Source of the DNA: Eudoraea adriatica DSM 19308
GTDB taxonomy: Bacteria > Bacteroidota > Bacteroidia > Flavobacteriales > Flavobacteriaceae
Length of the DNA: 64,000 bases
Direction of reading: 5' to 3'
NCBI RefSeq assembly: GCF_000382125.1
Contig: NZ_KB907548.1
Span: forward strand, 62,001 to 126,000
In this document: positions 52,392 through 61,721 of the stretch, piece after piece
Position numbering within the stretch: position 1 is the stretch's first letter
Layout: every line of letters starts with the position of its first letter
Translations under genes and position numbers: made by a program
The notes under the pieces: generated by a model
Databases searched by the model: none
The model's input: the letters and a program-made list of their open reading frames with translations, nothing else
What the model was told of the DNA's origin: nothing

Positions 52392-53201
52392 CTAGAATTC
52401 GTCATTAGGATACCAGTCCAGCTGTATAACGCTAATCTCCGGATTACCCTGATTTACCAATGCTTTAAATTTAATTACGTCACTAACATCCGGTCTGCCA
52501 CGGTAATGATAAGGATAAACTTCCTTTGGTTGAAATTCAAGTACGGCTGCCGCAGCACTTTCTTCGGTCATGGTATAGGGCAGGTTCATACAAATAAATG
52601 CCTTGTCAATATTTTTTAATGCGCGCATTTCCGGAATATCTTCGGTATCGCCGGAGAAATAGTATCGTTGATTACCCATATTTAAAACATATCCATTCCC
52701 TCTTCCCTTTTCATGAAATGCTTTAGCTTCTTCCCGCAGATTATACATTGGGATGGCTTCAACAGTAAGACCAAATCGCTCTTTTGAGTCGCCGTTATTC
52801 AGTACATCGATTTGGGGTGCAAATTTTGACGGGATTTCATCTGCAACGGCCTGAGGCACCAATATCTTTGCATTGGCCGTATTTAATCCTTCAATTGTTT
52901 CCACGCTTAAATGGTCTCCATGTACATCTGTGATCAGAATTAAATCGGGTTGTTTTTGATTTTTAAACACATCAGGTCCGCCAACAGGGTCAATATAAAT
53001 TGTAATATCACCCCACTCAAGAACTGTGGTGGCGTGTTCTATTGGAATAATTTTTATTTCGGACTGTGTTTCAGGCGGTGCCTGCATTTGCTCACCATAA
53101 TTAAGATCCGAATCTGCAGTGGATGCTGTTTTAGCCTTTTCTTTGCATCCGGTATTGAGTAAAAAGCAAATAAGAGTAATAGAAATCAGGAAGTTTCTCA
53201 C
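52392..53201 (-). CDS. Lipoprotein with metallo-beta-lactamase fold
   Basis: A 269-residue lipoprotein (Cys19 in LLNTGCKEK) of the lactamase_B_3/MBL-fold group. The metal motif reads LITDVHGDHLS: the first His of the usual T-H-x-H-x-D-H is replaced by Asp, while the second His, Asp and last His remain. Further metal ligands appear in YFSGDTEDIPE and VYPYHYRG. The start is GTG (53201); there is no ATG that keeps the signal sequence. The same Asp variant occurs in some relatives, so activity is not ruled out. It converges with ettA and is followed by no partner. Confidence 0.87.
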   Translation of the reverse strand: MRNFLISITLICFLLNTGCKEKAKTASTADSDLNYGEQMQAPPETQSEIKIIPIEHATTVLEWGDITIYIDPVGGPDVFKNQKQPDLILITDVHGDHLSVETIEGLNTANAKILVPQAVADEIPSKFAPQIDVLNNGDSKERFGLTVEAIPMYNLREEAKAFHEKGRGNGYVLNMGNQRYYFSGDTEDIPEMRALKNIDKAFICMNLPYTMTEESAAAAVLEFQPKEVYPYHYRGRPDVSDVIKFKALVNQGNPEISVIQLDWYPNDEF

Positions 53202-53255
53202 GATATTGATTTAAGTTTATAATGCTGTGTTTAATTAAAGATATTTAATAATTAT

Positions 53256-53714
53256 TTAATACAAAACAAGCTGCATCTTTATATTGCTTCTTGCGTAAGG
53301 TGTATCCTTTTCCAGGGCTACTTTTCTGAATCCAAATTTTTTATAAATATGAATGGCAGGTTCCAGGATAGTGTTTGAATACAGAATTAATTCTTTCCAA
53401 TTTTGACTTTTTGCAAAAGCAATTCCATGAAGCATAAGTTTTTGACCAATTTTTTGTCCCTGATATGACTGATCAACAGCCATTTTTCCAAGTTCGTATA
53501 TAGAATCGTTTAACTTAATCATCGAATAACACCCCACAATTTCGTTGTCTATCTCCGCAAAAAAAATGTAGCCACCTTTGTTAATTATACTGTTTTCGCA
53601 ATTCTCCAGTAATTCGGTGTCCTTATTTTCTACGTAAAAATACTTCTCCAGCCATGATAAATTCAAATCTCTGAAGTATTTGGCAAGGCCTGGTCTGAAA
53701 GGTATGATTTTCAT
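53256..53714 (-). CDS. GNAT family N-acetyltransferase
   Basis: A 152-residue GNAT enzyme. The acetyl-CoA motif A is ELGKMAVDQSYQGQKIGQKLML (Q-G-x-x-I-G-x-K), with the strand YSMIKLNDSIYELGKM before it and HIYKKFGFRKVALEK as motif B. Alkyl-chain length of the substrate and the acceptor amine are unknown. The gene lies upstream of the MBL-fold lipoprotein with 54 bp between and could be co-transcribed. Confidence 0.9.
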   Translation of the reverse strand: MKIIPFRPGLAKYFRDLNLSWLEKYFYVENKDTELLENCENSIINKGGYIFFAEIDNEIVGCYSMIKLNDSIYELGKMAVDQSYQGQKIGQKLMLHGIAFAKSQNWKELILYSNTILEPAIHIYKKFGFRKVALEKDTPYARSNIKMQLVLY

Positions 53715-53894
53715 AGATAGATAGTATTTGTATCGAATTTTAGGACTACCAGACCTAATATCAGGAAATACGCGTTAAAATTAATTAATAAATTTTGGCA
53801 AGAAAAATCTAAAAGCAAATCTAAACCGTATATAGACTGATACAAACAACTACTTTATAAAAAGTAATAAAAAAGGTTAATTAATATTTACATT

Positions 53895-54782
53895 ATGACT
53901 GAAACAAAAAGTAACAATGGATTAAAAGTTATAGCTGGCTTATTAGGCGTAGTTCTATTAGCAACTATTATTTACACTGTTAGTCTCTATCAGGATAAGA
54001 AAAAGACAACTATGGCTCTTACGCAGGAGAAAGATCTTGTTGTAGAGGATTTAAATAGTTTAAAATCTGAATACGATAAGGCTATCCTGGAAAGCAATGC
54101 TACAAATGAGGAATTGGTATCCGCAAGAGATAGAATTGCTAAATATATTGACTCTGTTAAGACAATGAAAGCTGATATCGCTTCTCTTTCCAGGTATAGA
54201 AGGCAGGTAAATGTACTTAAGGCTGAAAGAGAGGAATTATTACGTCAGGTAGATTCTTTGACCCAGTCTAATACTTTAATTGCAATGCAGAGAGACAGTA
54301 CTTTTGTTGAATTAGAGAAGCAAACGGTATTTAATGATTCGTTAGTTGTTCAAAATACGCAATTGGCCGATGCTGTGGAAAGAGGTTCAGCATTGAATCT
54401 GTCTTCTTTCACTGTAGATGCAGTTAGAGAGCGCAACAATGGTAAATTGGTTTCTACTTCAAGAGCAAAGAGTACGGATAAATTTAAAATCTGTTTTACG
54501 GTTGCTGATAATGTAATAGCCGAAGCTGGTGACAGAGAATTTCTGGTTGAGGTTTTAGATCCTCAGGGTAACGTTCTGGGCGGTGGATTAAGTAAGTCCA
54601 GTGAAGACGGAGCTAGCGTATCTTATAGCAAAGAAACTGCATTCTATTACGAGAATAATAATTTGGATGTATGTGATTTTATAAATAAGCCATCAGGAGA
54701 TTTCCAAAAAGGAAATTACATGGTGAATGTTTATGATGACAAACTAAAATTACTTGGAACATCTAAGTTCGCATTAAAGTAA
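53895..54782 (+). CDS. Membrane-anchored coiled-coil protein, unknown function
   Basis: A 295-residue protein: short cytoplasmic N-terminus, one membrane segment (about 10-30, VIAGLLGVVLLATIIYTVSL), a long coiled coil (about 36-170, heptads through QEKDLVVEDLNSLKSEYD and REELLRQVDSLTQS), then a beta-rich domain (about 185-292, with DKFKICFTVADNVIAEAGD and NYMVNVYDDKLKLLGTSKF). The arrangement suggests a periplasmic domain on a stalk. Proteins of this shape recur in Bacteroidota but have no assigned function. A clear terminator follows. No partner gene is evident. Confidence 0.85.
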   Translation: MTETKSNNGLKVIAGLLGVVLLATIIYTVSLYQDKKKTTMALTQEKDLVVEDLNSLKSEYDKAILESNATNEELVSARDRIAKYIDSVKTMKADIASLSRYRRQVNVLKAEREELLRQVDSLTQSNTLIAMQRDSTFVELEKQTVFNDSLVVQNTQLADAVERGSALNLSSFTVDAVRERNNGKLVSTSRAKSTDKFKICFTVADNVIAEAGDREFLVEVLDPQGNVLGGGLSKSSEDGASVSYSKETAFYYENNNLDVCDFINKPSGDFQKGNYMVNVYDDKLKLLGTSKFALK

Positions 54783-54803
54783 TAAACACTATCCATAAAT
54801 ATA

Positions 54804-54835
54804 AAAGGGTCAATCTTAGGGTTGGCCCTTTTTTA
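54804..54835 (+). terminator. Rho-independent terminator after the coiled-coil protein gene
   Basis: AAGGGTCAA and TTGGCCCTT pair across an 8-nt loop (one G-T pair), followed by TTTTTT. It lies about 25 bp after the stop at 54782. Confidence 0.85.
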
Positions 54836-54953
54836 TTGGAATTATACTAAATCAAATCTCTTTCTCCCGTGATTTGAAACAAATTCACTAAATATTCCCC
54901 TGTACATCAATGGAATGCTGATAACTAAACAGGTAAAGCGACAATAGAAAATT

Positions 54954-56351
54954 CTATTTAAGACCACCGACCATTTCTTCCGGTTTAACCCATTCATCGT
55001 ATTCTTCTTCGGTAACATATCCCAGATTAACAGCTTCTTCTCTTAAGGTGGTACCATTCTTATGTGCGGTATTTGCTATTTCGGCGGCCTTATAATATCC
55101 AATTTTTGTATTTAAGGCTGTTACAAGCATTAAGGAATTATTTAATAACTCTTTTATTACGTCATGGTTGGGTTCAATACCCACCGCGCAATTTAAATCG
55201 AAACTTACAGCAGCATCTCCCAATAGCTGAGCAGATTGTAAAACATTTGCAGCCATTACCGGTTTAAAAACATTTAACTCATAATGCCCCTGTGTTCCTC
55301 CTATAGTAACAGCAACATCATTGCCCATAACTTGCGCACAAACCATGGTAAGTGCTTCACATTGGGTTGGATTTACCTTACCCGGCATTATTGAACTTCC
55401 CGGTTCGTTAGCAGGAATTATGATTTCTCCTATACCGGATCTGGGCCCTGATGCCATCATTCTAATATCATTGGCAATTTTATTCAGGGAGACGGCCAAT
55501 TGTTTTAAAGCCCCATGACTTTCAACTAGGGCATCATGTGAAGCAAGCGCCTCAAACTTATTCGGAGCTGTTTTAAAGTTAAGTCCCGTAAATTCCGATA
55601 TATATTTAGCCACAAGAACATCGTAGCCTTTAGGCGTGTTTAATCCTGTTCCCACTGCTGTCCCGCCTAATGCCAATTCACTTAAATGATCCAAAGTATT
55701 TTTAAGAGCTTTTAATCCATGGTCTATTTGAGAAACATAACCCGAAAATTCCTGGCCTAGTGTTAATGGAGTTGCATCCATTAAATGCGTCCTGCCAATT
55801 TTAACCACATTATTAAATGCTTCTGCTTTTTTATTTAGGGTATTTCGCAATTGTTTCAGTCCCGGGATAGTAACTTCTACAATTTTTTTATAAATGGCAA
55901 TATGCATACCCGTTGGAAAGGTATCATTAGATGACTGCGATTTATTTACGTCATCATTTGGCTGTATTGTTTTTTCTCCTTCACCAATAGTTTTTCCTGC
56001 CAATTCATGAGCCCTGTTTGCAATTACTTCATTTACATTCATATTACTCTGAGTTCCGGAACCGGTTTGCCATATCACAAGAGGAAATTGGTCATTATGG
56101 TCTCCCTCAAGGATTTCATCGCAAACCCGGGCTATAAGATCCCTTTTTTCAATAGTTAAAACCCCCAATTCACAATTGGTATATGCTGCGGCCTTCTTCA
56201 AATAGGCAAATCCCATGATCACATCCAGGGGCATGGAAGCAGCAGGGCCAATTTTAAAATTATTTCGCGATCTTTCAGTTTGTGCACCCCAGTATTTATC
56301 TGAAGGAACTTTTACTTCACCCATGGTGTCTTTTTCAATTCGGAAGCTCAT
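54954..56351 (-). CDS. fumC: Fumarate hydratase, class II
   Basis: This TCA-cycle enzyme (EC 4.2.1.2) hydrates fumarate to malate. At 465 residues the length is typical. The signature [15 protein letters not shown] (catalytic Ser loop) is clear, with [30 protein letters not shown] and the N-terminal [29 protein letters not shown] -7-type box (TATCTTTG on the minus strand, 56375-56382) lies about 24 bp upstream, without a matching -33. It diverges from the 57-residue membrane protein. Confidence 0.98.
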   Translation of the reverse strand: MSFRIEKDTMGEVKVPSDKYWGAQTERSRNNFKIGPAASMPLDVIMGFAYLKKAAAYTNCELGVLTIEKRDLIARVCDEILEGDHNDQFPLVIWQTGSGTQSNMNVNEVIANRAHELAGKTIGEGEKTIQPNDDVNKSQSSNDTFPTGMHIAIYKKIVEVTIPGLKQLRNTLNKKAEAFNNVVKIGRTHLMDATPLTLGQEFSGYVSQIDHGLKALKNTLDHLSELALGGTAVGTGLNTPKGYDVLVAKYISEFTGLNFKTAPNKFEALASHDALVESHGALKQLAVSLNKIANDIRMMASGPRSGIGEIIIPANEPGSSIMPGKVNPTQCEALTMVCAQVMGNDVAVTIGGTQGHYELNVFKPVMAANVLQSAQLLGDAAVSFDLNCAVGIEPNHDVIKELLNNSLMLVTALNTKIGYYKAAEIANTAHKNGTTLREEAVNLGYVTEEEYDEWVKPEEMVGGLK

Positions 56352-56450
56352 ATTTGCATATTTTTATATACCTGCAAAGATAAGATACAAAGGGTTATTT
56401 TGACCGTTGCAGCTTGAAATTTCGTGTGATTCAATTTTTTTTGACTTTGA

Positions 56451-56483
56451 TTTGTTGAAATCACTATTTTCAAACTATCTTTG
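56451..56483 (+). promoter_or_regulatory. Promoter of the 57-residue membrane protein gene
   Basis: TTTG at 56451-56454 and TATCTTTG at 56476-56483, spaced 21 bp, match the consensus. The start codon is 18 bp after the -7 box. Confidence 0.75.
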
Positions 56484-56501
56484 TATTCCAAAGAATAAGA
56501 T

Positions 56502-56675
56502 ATGTTCGAATTTGATCAGTATTTGGGATTTTTAGCTTTTTTAACCATTGTTACTATAGGATTTTGGTTAATGATGTTTTTATTATTATTTGTTGTTCCA
56601 TATTGGCTGGGAGGCAATCTTATGGAATTATGGAAAGAAAAACGCGAAGCAAGAAGAGCCGAACGTACTAAATAA
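56502..56675 (+). CDS. 57-residue membrane protein
   Basis: This short ORF encodes a protein with two closely spaced hydrophobic stretches (LGFLAFLTIVTIGFW and MMFLLLFVVPYWL, about residues 8-36), probably one long or two short membrane segments, and a strongly charged cytoplasmic tail (ELWKEKREARRAERTK). It is framed by a consensus promoter 18 bp upstream and a terminator directly after the stop, so it is very likely expressed as its own unit. I do not recognise a family. It is too small for most gene callers' default limits. Confidence 0.8.
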   Translation: MFEFDQYLGFLAFLTIVTIGFWLMMFLLLFVVPYWLGGNLMELWKEKREARRAERTK

Positions 56676-56701
56676 AAAAAGAAGCCGACAGGCTTCTTTT
56701 T
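56675..56701. terminator. Terminator, possibly bidirectional
   Basis: GAAGCC-GACA-GGCTTC has an A-run on the left and a T-run on the right, so it could terminate both the 57-residue gene (plus) and the outer membrane receptor gene (minus), whose stop lies at 56720. Confidence 0.85.
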
Positions 56702-56719
56702 ACTTTAAGGATACTCCAT

Positions 56720-59254
56720 TTAAGATCCTTCAAATTCAAAATCTTCACCATTACCATTTCTTCTTCCGCTACCGTTCCTTTGGTTCTTTTGTTGATTGAA
56801 CCGATATAAAAAAGATAAAGTTATTTGTCTTTCCCGCCCCTGGAATTCACTGTAGGTAAACACGTTTTCTGTTCGGGTTTCACTTCTTCTTTTTCTGCTG
56901 TTAAAAAGATCACTTACGTTGAGTGAAAGGGTGGCCTTGTCTTTGATTACGTCCTTGCTGAACGCCAAATTGGTACTTAAAATTCCTTTACTCAGGCTTT
57001 GGGCATTTTCCGTAGGGCCTCTGTAAAACAGGTTGGCCTGAAAATCTATTTTCCCCGGGAGCGGAATTTTAGCGCTAAACCTGGTAAACCATGCCAGGTT
57101 GTCCGCATCAAAGACCTGTGTTATTTCCTCATCCTGAGAATTGGTATAGGTATAGTCTCCACGTAATTTTTGATCAAATATATTGAAATTCAAAGTAAAG
57201 CGCCAGTTCCTTTTAGGAACGTAGACAGTTGTAAATTCCATTCCATAGCGAGTATCCGTTGCCAGATTAATGGGGGTTCTGACCTGTACAGGTACGAAAA
57301 CCGGATTATCAGGATCATCGGGGTTTTCAATTTCTACAAAATCTCCCGTTTCAAGGGTTATAAATTGAAATACACCTGTTGAATAGTTGTAATAGACCGA
57401 ACTTGTAAAAGTTACCTTTTCCCATCGTTTCAGATATTCTAAATTAAAGGCATTCGTATAAGTAGGATTAAGATCCGGGTTACCAAGAAATAAATTGGTA
57501 TTGCTTGATCTGGAAGGAAATGGATTGATAAATCGTGAGCGGGGCCTTCTTAACCTTCTGCTGTAACTCATACTTATTTTATCCATTTCAGAAAAATCAT
57601 AACCTAGAAAAAGGGATGGAAACCAGTCCACATAATTTTTATTATTTACTTCATTGGTAGTTACCAATTCTATCCCTATATCAGAAGCTTCCATACGCAA
57701 TCCCCCAAGAGCATTGAATTTATTGAATTTTCTACCTAATTGTACGTATGCCGCATTTACGTTTTCCGTGTAAATAAGCCGGTTACTGAAATTGGGATCA
57801 CTTATTAAATTGCCGTCCTCAAATAGTCCGAATTTGAAATCTGTATCAAAGGTGTTAAAAGTCCCTCTGTAACCTAATTCAAATTGTGACTGCTTATCCT
57901 TGCTAAAGGGAAGCACATATTCCATTTGGACCAATTGATTTATTTGACTTTCATCATTAATGGTCTGCTCTGTCGGAAGTCTCTCGTTCTCATTGAGCAC
58001 TATTTCATTTATAATGGCATTTTCAACTTCTGAACCCGTTGAAAACTGGTAATCAATTACTAATTCGTGTCCTTCATCATCAAACTTCTTTGCAAAATTG
58101 AACGAGTATTGAATGTCATTTTCATCTTCTCCCTCAGTTGTAAACCTATTACGCTGAACAGTAGGATCCCCAATAGAGTCAAAATTAAAAAAATCAATAT
58201 TTATAGTGTCTTCACCAGTAGAAGTCCTGTAAACAAAAGAATTGGTAATACTTGTCGAAGAGTTTATAAATAGTTCAAAACCAAAATTATTATTAAATCC
58301 TTCATTTTGCCTTTGGTAGTCACGGATTTCATTTTGAAAACTATCCGTAGAGCCATCAGGATTATAGTTTTCCTGCTCAAACAAGGCATTGCCAGGTGCA
58401 TTTCGGTATCTATAAGTTGTATTGAAGAAAAAGTTAAATTTTTCCCGCCTAAGATTTAAACTTAGGGCTCCACCATAATTATCAGGGTAGCCGGCAAAAA
58501 GATTCACAGATCCGTTTAAACCTGAACTTTTTCCTTGTTTCAGTATTATATTAATAATACCTCCCGTACCCTCAGCATCATAACGAGCGGATGGATTTGT
58601 GATAACCTCCACTTTTTCAATCGTTTCAGCCGGTAATTGCTGCAATGTTTCAGGATTAATTCCTGATAAGGCAGAAGGCTTACCATTAATAAGTATCCTG
58701 ACACTTTCATTTCCTCTCAAACTAATATTTCCTTCAACATCTACCGTAACAGATGGGATATTGTCCAGAACATCTGTTACAGACCCGCCCCTTACTGTAA
58801 GATCCTGGCCTACATTGTATATTTTCTTATCAAGTCGAAGCTCTATAGTTGTTCTTTCTCCTATTACTTCTACTTCCTCTAATTGCTCGGCATCAATTTG
58901 TAATTCTATGGTTCCCAAATCTGTTGATTGCCTTATGCTCTGGGCTTTGAGTTCAAATGTTTTATAGGAAATATATTCAATTCTTATGTTGTATTGACCA
59001 GGCGCGGTTTCTACACTAAACTGGCCGTTGGCATCAGTTAACCCGCCGGTAATACGCTCCGGATTTTCCGCGGATTGTAAAACCAGGGTTGCATATTCAA
59101 GCGATTCGCCAGTTTCAGAATCAATTACTTTTCCGGTAATTGTAATTGGATCCGGTCTTTGGGAATACACATTCAAATGGATAAATAAGCAACTTAAGGC
59201 AATTAGAAAACTTATTTTGAATGCTCCTGCATTTTTTTTGGTTTTTCTTCCCAT
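56720..59254 (-). CDS. Outer membrane beta-barrel receptor (TonB-dependent type)
   Basis: An 844-residue outer membrane protein. The ATG at 59254 gives the signal peptide FKISFLIALSCLFIHLNVYSQ; a start 57 bp upstream would add residues before it. In order: a CarboxypepD_reg-like domain (about 37-115, ITGKVIDSETGESLEYATL), a plug domain (about 125-240, with GGSVTDVLDNIPSVTVDVEG and SARYDAEGTGGIINIILKQG), and a C-terminal barrel (about 250-820) of the outer membrane beta-barrel family. The last residues are Asn/Arg/Gly-rich and end in GEDFEFEGS. No SusD partner is adjacent, so it is not a PUL gene. The ligand is unknown. Confidence 0.93.
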   Translation of the reverse strand: MGRKTKKNAGAFKISFLIALSCLFIHLNVYSQRPDPITITGKVIDSETGESLEYATLVLQSAENPERITGGLTDANGQFSVETAPGQYNIRIEYISYKTFELKAQSIRQSTDLGTIELQIDAEQLEEVEVIGERTTIELRLDKKIYNVGQDLTVRGGSVTDVLDNIPSVTVDVEGNISLRGNESVRILINGKPSALSGINPETLQQLPAETIEKVEVITNPSARYDAEGTGGIINIILKQGKSSGLNGSVNLFAGYPDNYGGALSLNLRREKFNFFFNTTYRYRNAPGNALFEQENYNPDGSTDSFQNEIRDYQRQNEGFNNNFGFELFINSSTSITNSFVYRTSTGEDTINIDFFNFDSIGDPTVQRNRFTTEGEDENDIQYSFNFAKKFDDEGHELVIDYQFSTGSEVENAIINEIVLNENERLPTEQTINDESQINQLVQMEYVLPFSKDKQSQFELGYRGTFNTFDTDFKFGLFEDGNLISDPNFSNRLIYTENVNAAYVQLGRKFNKFNALGGLRMEASDIGIELVTTNEVNNKNYVDWFPSLFLGYDFSEMDKISMSYSRRLRRPRSRFINPFPSRSSNTNLFLGNPDLNPTYTNAFNLEYLKRWEKVTFTSSVYYNYSTGVFQFITLETGDFVEIENPDDPDNPVFVPVQVRTPINLATDTRYGMEFTTVYVPKRNWRFTLNFNIFDQKLRGDYTYTNSQDEEITQVFDADNLAWFTRFSAKIPLPGKIDFQANLFYRGPTENAQSLSKGILSTNLAFSKDVIKDKATLSLNVSDLFNSRKRRSETRTENVFTYSEFQGRERQITLSFLYRFNQQKNQRNGSGRRNGNGEDFEFEGS

Positions 59255-59527
59255 AATTTTATTAATCCAAAATATATATTGATCCATAGTTATTAATAAT
59301 GACCCAGGCATGTATTATCCTGACTCAAAGTTGTTATAAATAACTAAAGAGCGGAAACATTCTTCCTTAAACGACATAAGGATTCCAGTGAACGGCAGGT
59401 TTGCACCTTAAGCTGGCTAAGTGCAATTGTGATTATTGATTAAGAAATGTGCGATTAAATGTATTTAGAACTTGTATGATAGGCAATAACACGGAATAAA
59501 GAAATAGTTACTTCGGATTTAGAATTA

Positions 59528-60019
59528 TTATTCTATATCGTCAGAATTCTCTTTCTTTTTCTTTTTCTTTTTCTTTTGCTTTTTTAATTTTTTATACCCT
59601 TGCTTTTGAAGTTCTACCAATTTGTTAAATTTTTCTTCCGGAAGACCAGCCTGCAATTCATCTTTTTGATTTTCGCGTATTTTTTCAGCCGCTTCTCTGG
59701 CTTTATCTGCCGGTAACTTCAAAATTTGGAGTTCAATGCTTTGTTGCACATACTTCGTAAGTATAGCCGAAACTACAGCCTGCTCAAAATCATTCAGGTC
59801 TATTGCCTCAATTATTTTTGGCATTTCTCTATCCACGATTTCTTCTGCGGTAAGGTTTTCAGGCTTTCTTTCAGGTTCCGGGGTGCGAGGTATTGGACTC
59901 TGCCGACCCCGGTTATATGGATTGTTATACCCATTATTATAACCGTACTGAGCGTTTGCTAAAGGCATTATTGCCAGGAGCAAAAAGACTAAAACAAAAT
60001 AGTTGCGATCAAACTTCAT
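59528..60019 (-). CDS. Secreted Gln/Lys-rich helical protein, Spy-like
   Basis: A 163-residue exported protein: signal peptide (LVFLLLAIMPLANAQ), a Tyr/Asn/Gly/Pro-rich segment (about 20-55) and a helical region (about 55-145, with PKIIEAIDLNDFEQAVVSA and PEEKFNKLVELQKQ) reminiscent of Spy/LTXXQ periplasmic chaperones. The tail holds a run of nine lysines before ENSDDIE, encoded by an AAAAAG repeat. The ATG at 60019 is preferred over an upstream TTG. It lies next to the outer membrane receptor in many flavobacterial genomes, as far as I recall. The function is not established. Confidence 0.78.
   Translation of the reverse strand: MKFDRNYFVLVFLLLAIMPLANAQYGYNNGYNNPYNRGRQSPIPRTPEPERKPENLTAEEIVDREMPKIIEAIDLNDFEQAVVSAILTKYVQQSIELQILKLPADKAREAAEKIRENQKDELQAGLPEEKFNKLVELQKQGYKKLKKQKKKKKKKKENSDDIE
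59555..59577. repeat. Hexanucleotide microsatellite in the lysine tail
   Basis: CTTTTT is repeated three times perfectly (59555-59572), followed by a partial copy, within the coding sequence of the 163-residue protein. Each unit encodes Lys-Lys on the minus strand, so gain or loss of units would keep frame and change only the tail length. Confidence 0.85.
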
Positions 60020-60159
60020 TATTTTCAATATTCGATAAAATTAAACTATGTATTATTACCCTGTGCTTAAATCAATGTTAAAAGCACTGGGAGATCAGAC
60101 AAAATTATAATATAATTACCATTATTACAGGACACCTCTTAAATTTTTCTACTATAGCC

Positions 60160-60504
60160 TCACTTTAATAGTTCAATTATTTTTTCGGGGGGTCTGCCAA
60201 TTACTGCCTTATCTCCTTTAATTACTATTGGCCGTTCTATTAATTTAGGGTATTCAAGCATAGCGTCAATAAGTTCATCATCAGATAAAACTCTTCCTTT
60301 GAATTTTTCTTTCCAGATTGCTTCATTTTTTCGTATTAACTGCTCCGGACTTAAAGACAAATAACCTAAGACTTTCCGAAACTCCTTCTTTCCGGGTACT
60401 TCCTCAAGATAGTTAATAATTTCAAAATCTTCCCCTGAAGCTTCAACTATTGCCAATCCCTCCCGGGATTTTCGACATCTTGGATTGTGATAGATTTTTA
60501 TCAT
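60160..60504 (-). CDS. arsC: ArsC-type arsenate reductase / Spx-like protein
   Basis: A 114-residue glutaredoxin-fold protein of the ArsC family. The N-terminal IYHNPRCRKSREGL carries the single active-site Cys (Cys9), as in glutaredoxin-dependent arsenate reductases, and NYLEEVPGKKEF, LLRKNEAIW-type LIRKNEAIWKEKF, LIERPIVIKGDKAVIGRPPE are conserved; the last includes the Arg/Gly-Arg-Pro arsenate site. Many family members act outside arsenic resistance, and no ars operon genes are adjacent, so the arsenate role is uncertain. Confidence 0.85.
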   Translation of the reverse strand: MIKIYHNPRCRKSREGLAIVEASGEDFEIINYLEEVPGKKEFRKVLGYLSLSPEQLIRKNEAIWKEKFKGRVLSDDELIDAMLEYPKLIERPIVIKGDKAVIGRPPEKIIELLK

Positions 60505-60553
60505 TATTGGCTAATTATTGTATGCTTGTGTCCTATATTGATATTTTTTTGAT

Positions 60554-61649
60554 CTAAACCTCCTTTTGGCCCATCGCCATAAGGTAGGCCTTTAAGAATT
60601 CATTAATTTGGCCATCCATTACAGCATCCACATTACCGGTTTCTTGTCCTGTACGAACGTCTTTCACTAATTTGTATGGGTGCATAACGTAATTTCTTAT
60701 CTGCGATCCCCATTCTATCTTCATTTTTGAAGATTCTATTTCGCTTCGGGCTTCTTGCTTCTTGCGCAATTCAATCTCGTATAGTTGAGATTTTAGCATT
60801 TTAAGTGCAGTAGCTCTGTTATCGTGCTGCGACCTGGAATCGGAACATGAAATTTGAATGCCTGTAGGTTTATGTACCAGTTGTACTTTTGTTTCTACCT
60901 TATTTACATTCTGTCCGCCAGCTCCGCTTGATCTGGAAGTGGTAATTTCTATATCCGATGGGTTTATTTCTATTTCAATACTATCATCAACCAATGGATA
61001 AACGTACACAGATGCAAAAGAGGTATGCCTTTTGGCATTGCTGTCGAATGGCGAAATACGCACCAGACGATGAACACCGTTTTCCCCTTTAAGCCAGCCA
61101 AATGCATATTCACCATCAATTTCTAAGGTAACAGTTTTAATACCTGCTACATCACCTTCCTGATAGTTCAGTTCTTTTACCTTAAAGCCATTTTTCTCAC
61201 TCCACATCATATACATCCGCATTAGCATGGCAGCCCAGTCGCAACTTTCAGTCCCCCCCGCACCAGCGGTAATTTGTAGAATTGCGGTCATATTATCCCC
61301 TTCTTCAGAGAGCATATTTCTGAATTCGAGATTTTCTATGGCCTCTAAGGCAATTTGGTACTGATTGGTTACTTCTTCATCCGAGACTTCACCTTCCTTC
61401 GCAAATTCCATCAGAATTTCCAGATCGTTTACGAAACCTTCTGCGGCATTAAAATCTGTAACCCATTTTTTTTTGGATTGTACAAGTCTCATTTGCAACT
61501 GCGCACTTTGGGGATCGTCCCAAAAATCCGGAGCCAGGGTTTTTTCCTCCTCGTTTTCTATTTCTATTAGTTTGGCATCTATGTCAAAGATACCTCCTCA
61601 ACGCGCCAAGGCGTTCAAAAAGATCCTTCTGCTGATCCGTTGTTACCAT
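60554..61649 (-). CDS. prfB: Peptide chain release factor 2 with programmed +1 frameshift
   Basis: RF2 recognises UGA and UAA and releases the polypeptide. The first 21 codons start at the ATG 61649 and read to an in-frame TGA (61586-61584); a +1 shift at CTT-TGA-C continues as [15 protein letters not shown] and runs to the stop at 60554, giving about 364 residues, the normal RF2 size. The anticodon-mimic SPF lies in [12 protein letters not shown] and the catalytic GGQ in [15 protein letters not shown]. The frameshift is autoregulatory: slow decoding of UGA when RF2 is scarce favours the shift. Callers that start at the downstream Met (61498) miss about 50 residues. Confidence 0.97.
61583..61598 (-). 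promoter_or_regulatory. prfB programmed +1 frameshift site
   Basis: The minus strand reads AGGAGG (61598-61593), TAT, then CTT-TGA-C (61589-61583). This is the canonical RF2 recoding signal: an internal Shine-Dalgarno-like stimulator, a 3-nt spacer and the slippery Leu codon before the UGA. Confidence 0.97.
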
Positions 61650-61721
61650 CTATTTAAATTTTCATTCAAAAATAATAATCTTTTATTTGGTATTTGATGA
61701 TTATTAAATCATTTACTTTTA

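Noticed and set aside
56720-59254. Polysaccharide utilisation locus based on the outer membrane receptor
   Set aside because: No SusD-like gene, glycoside hydrolase or sulfatase is adjacent; the barrel is of the smaller non-SusC type.
61584-61586. prfB as a pseudogene with an in-frame stop
   Set aside because: The stop is the canonical UGA of the RF2 recoding site with stimulator and slippery codon; both halves are intact.
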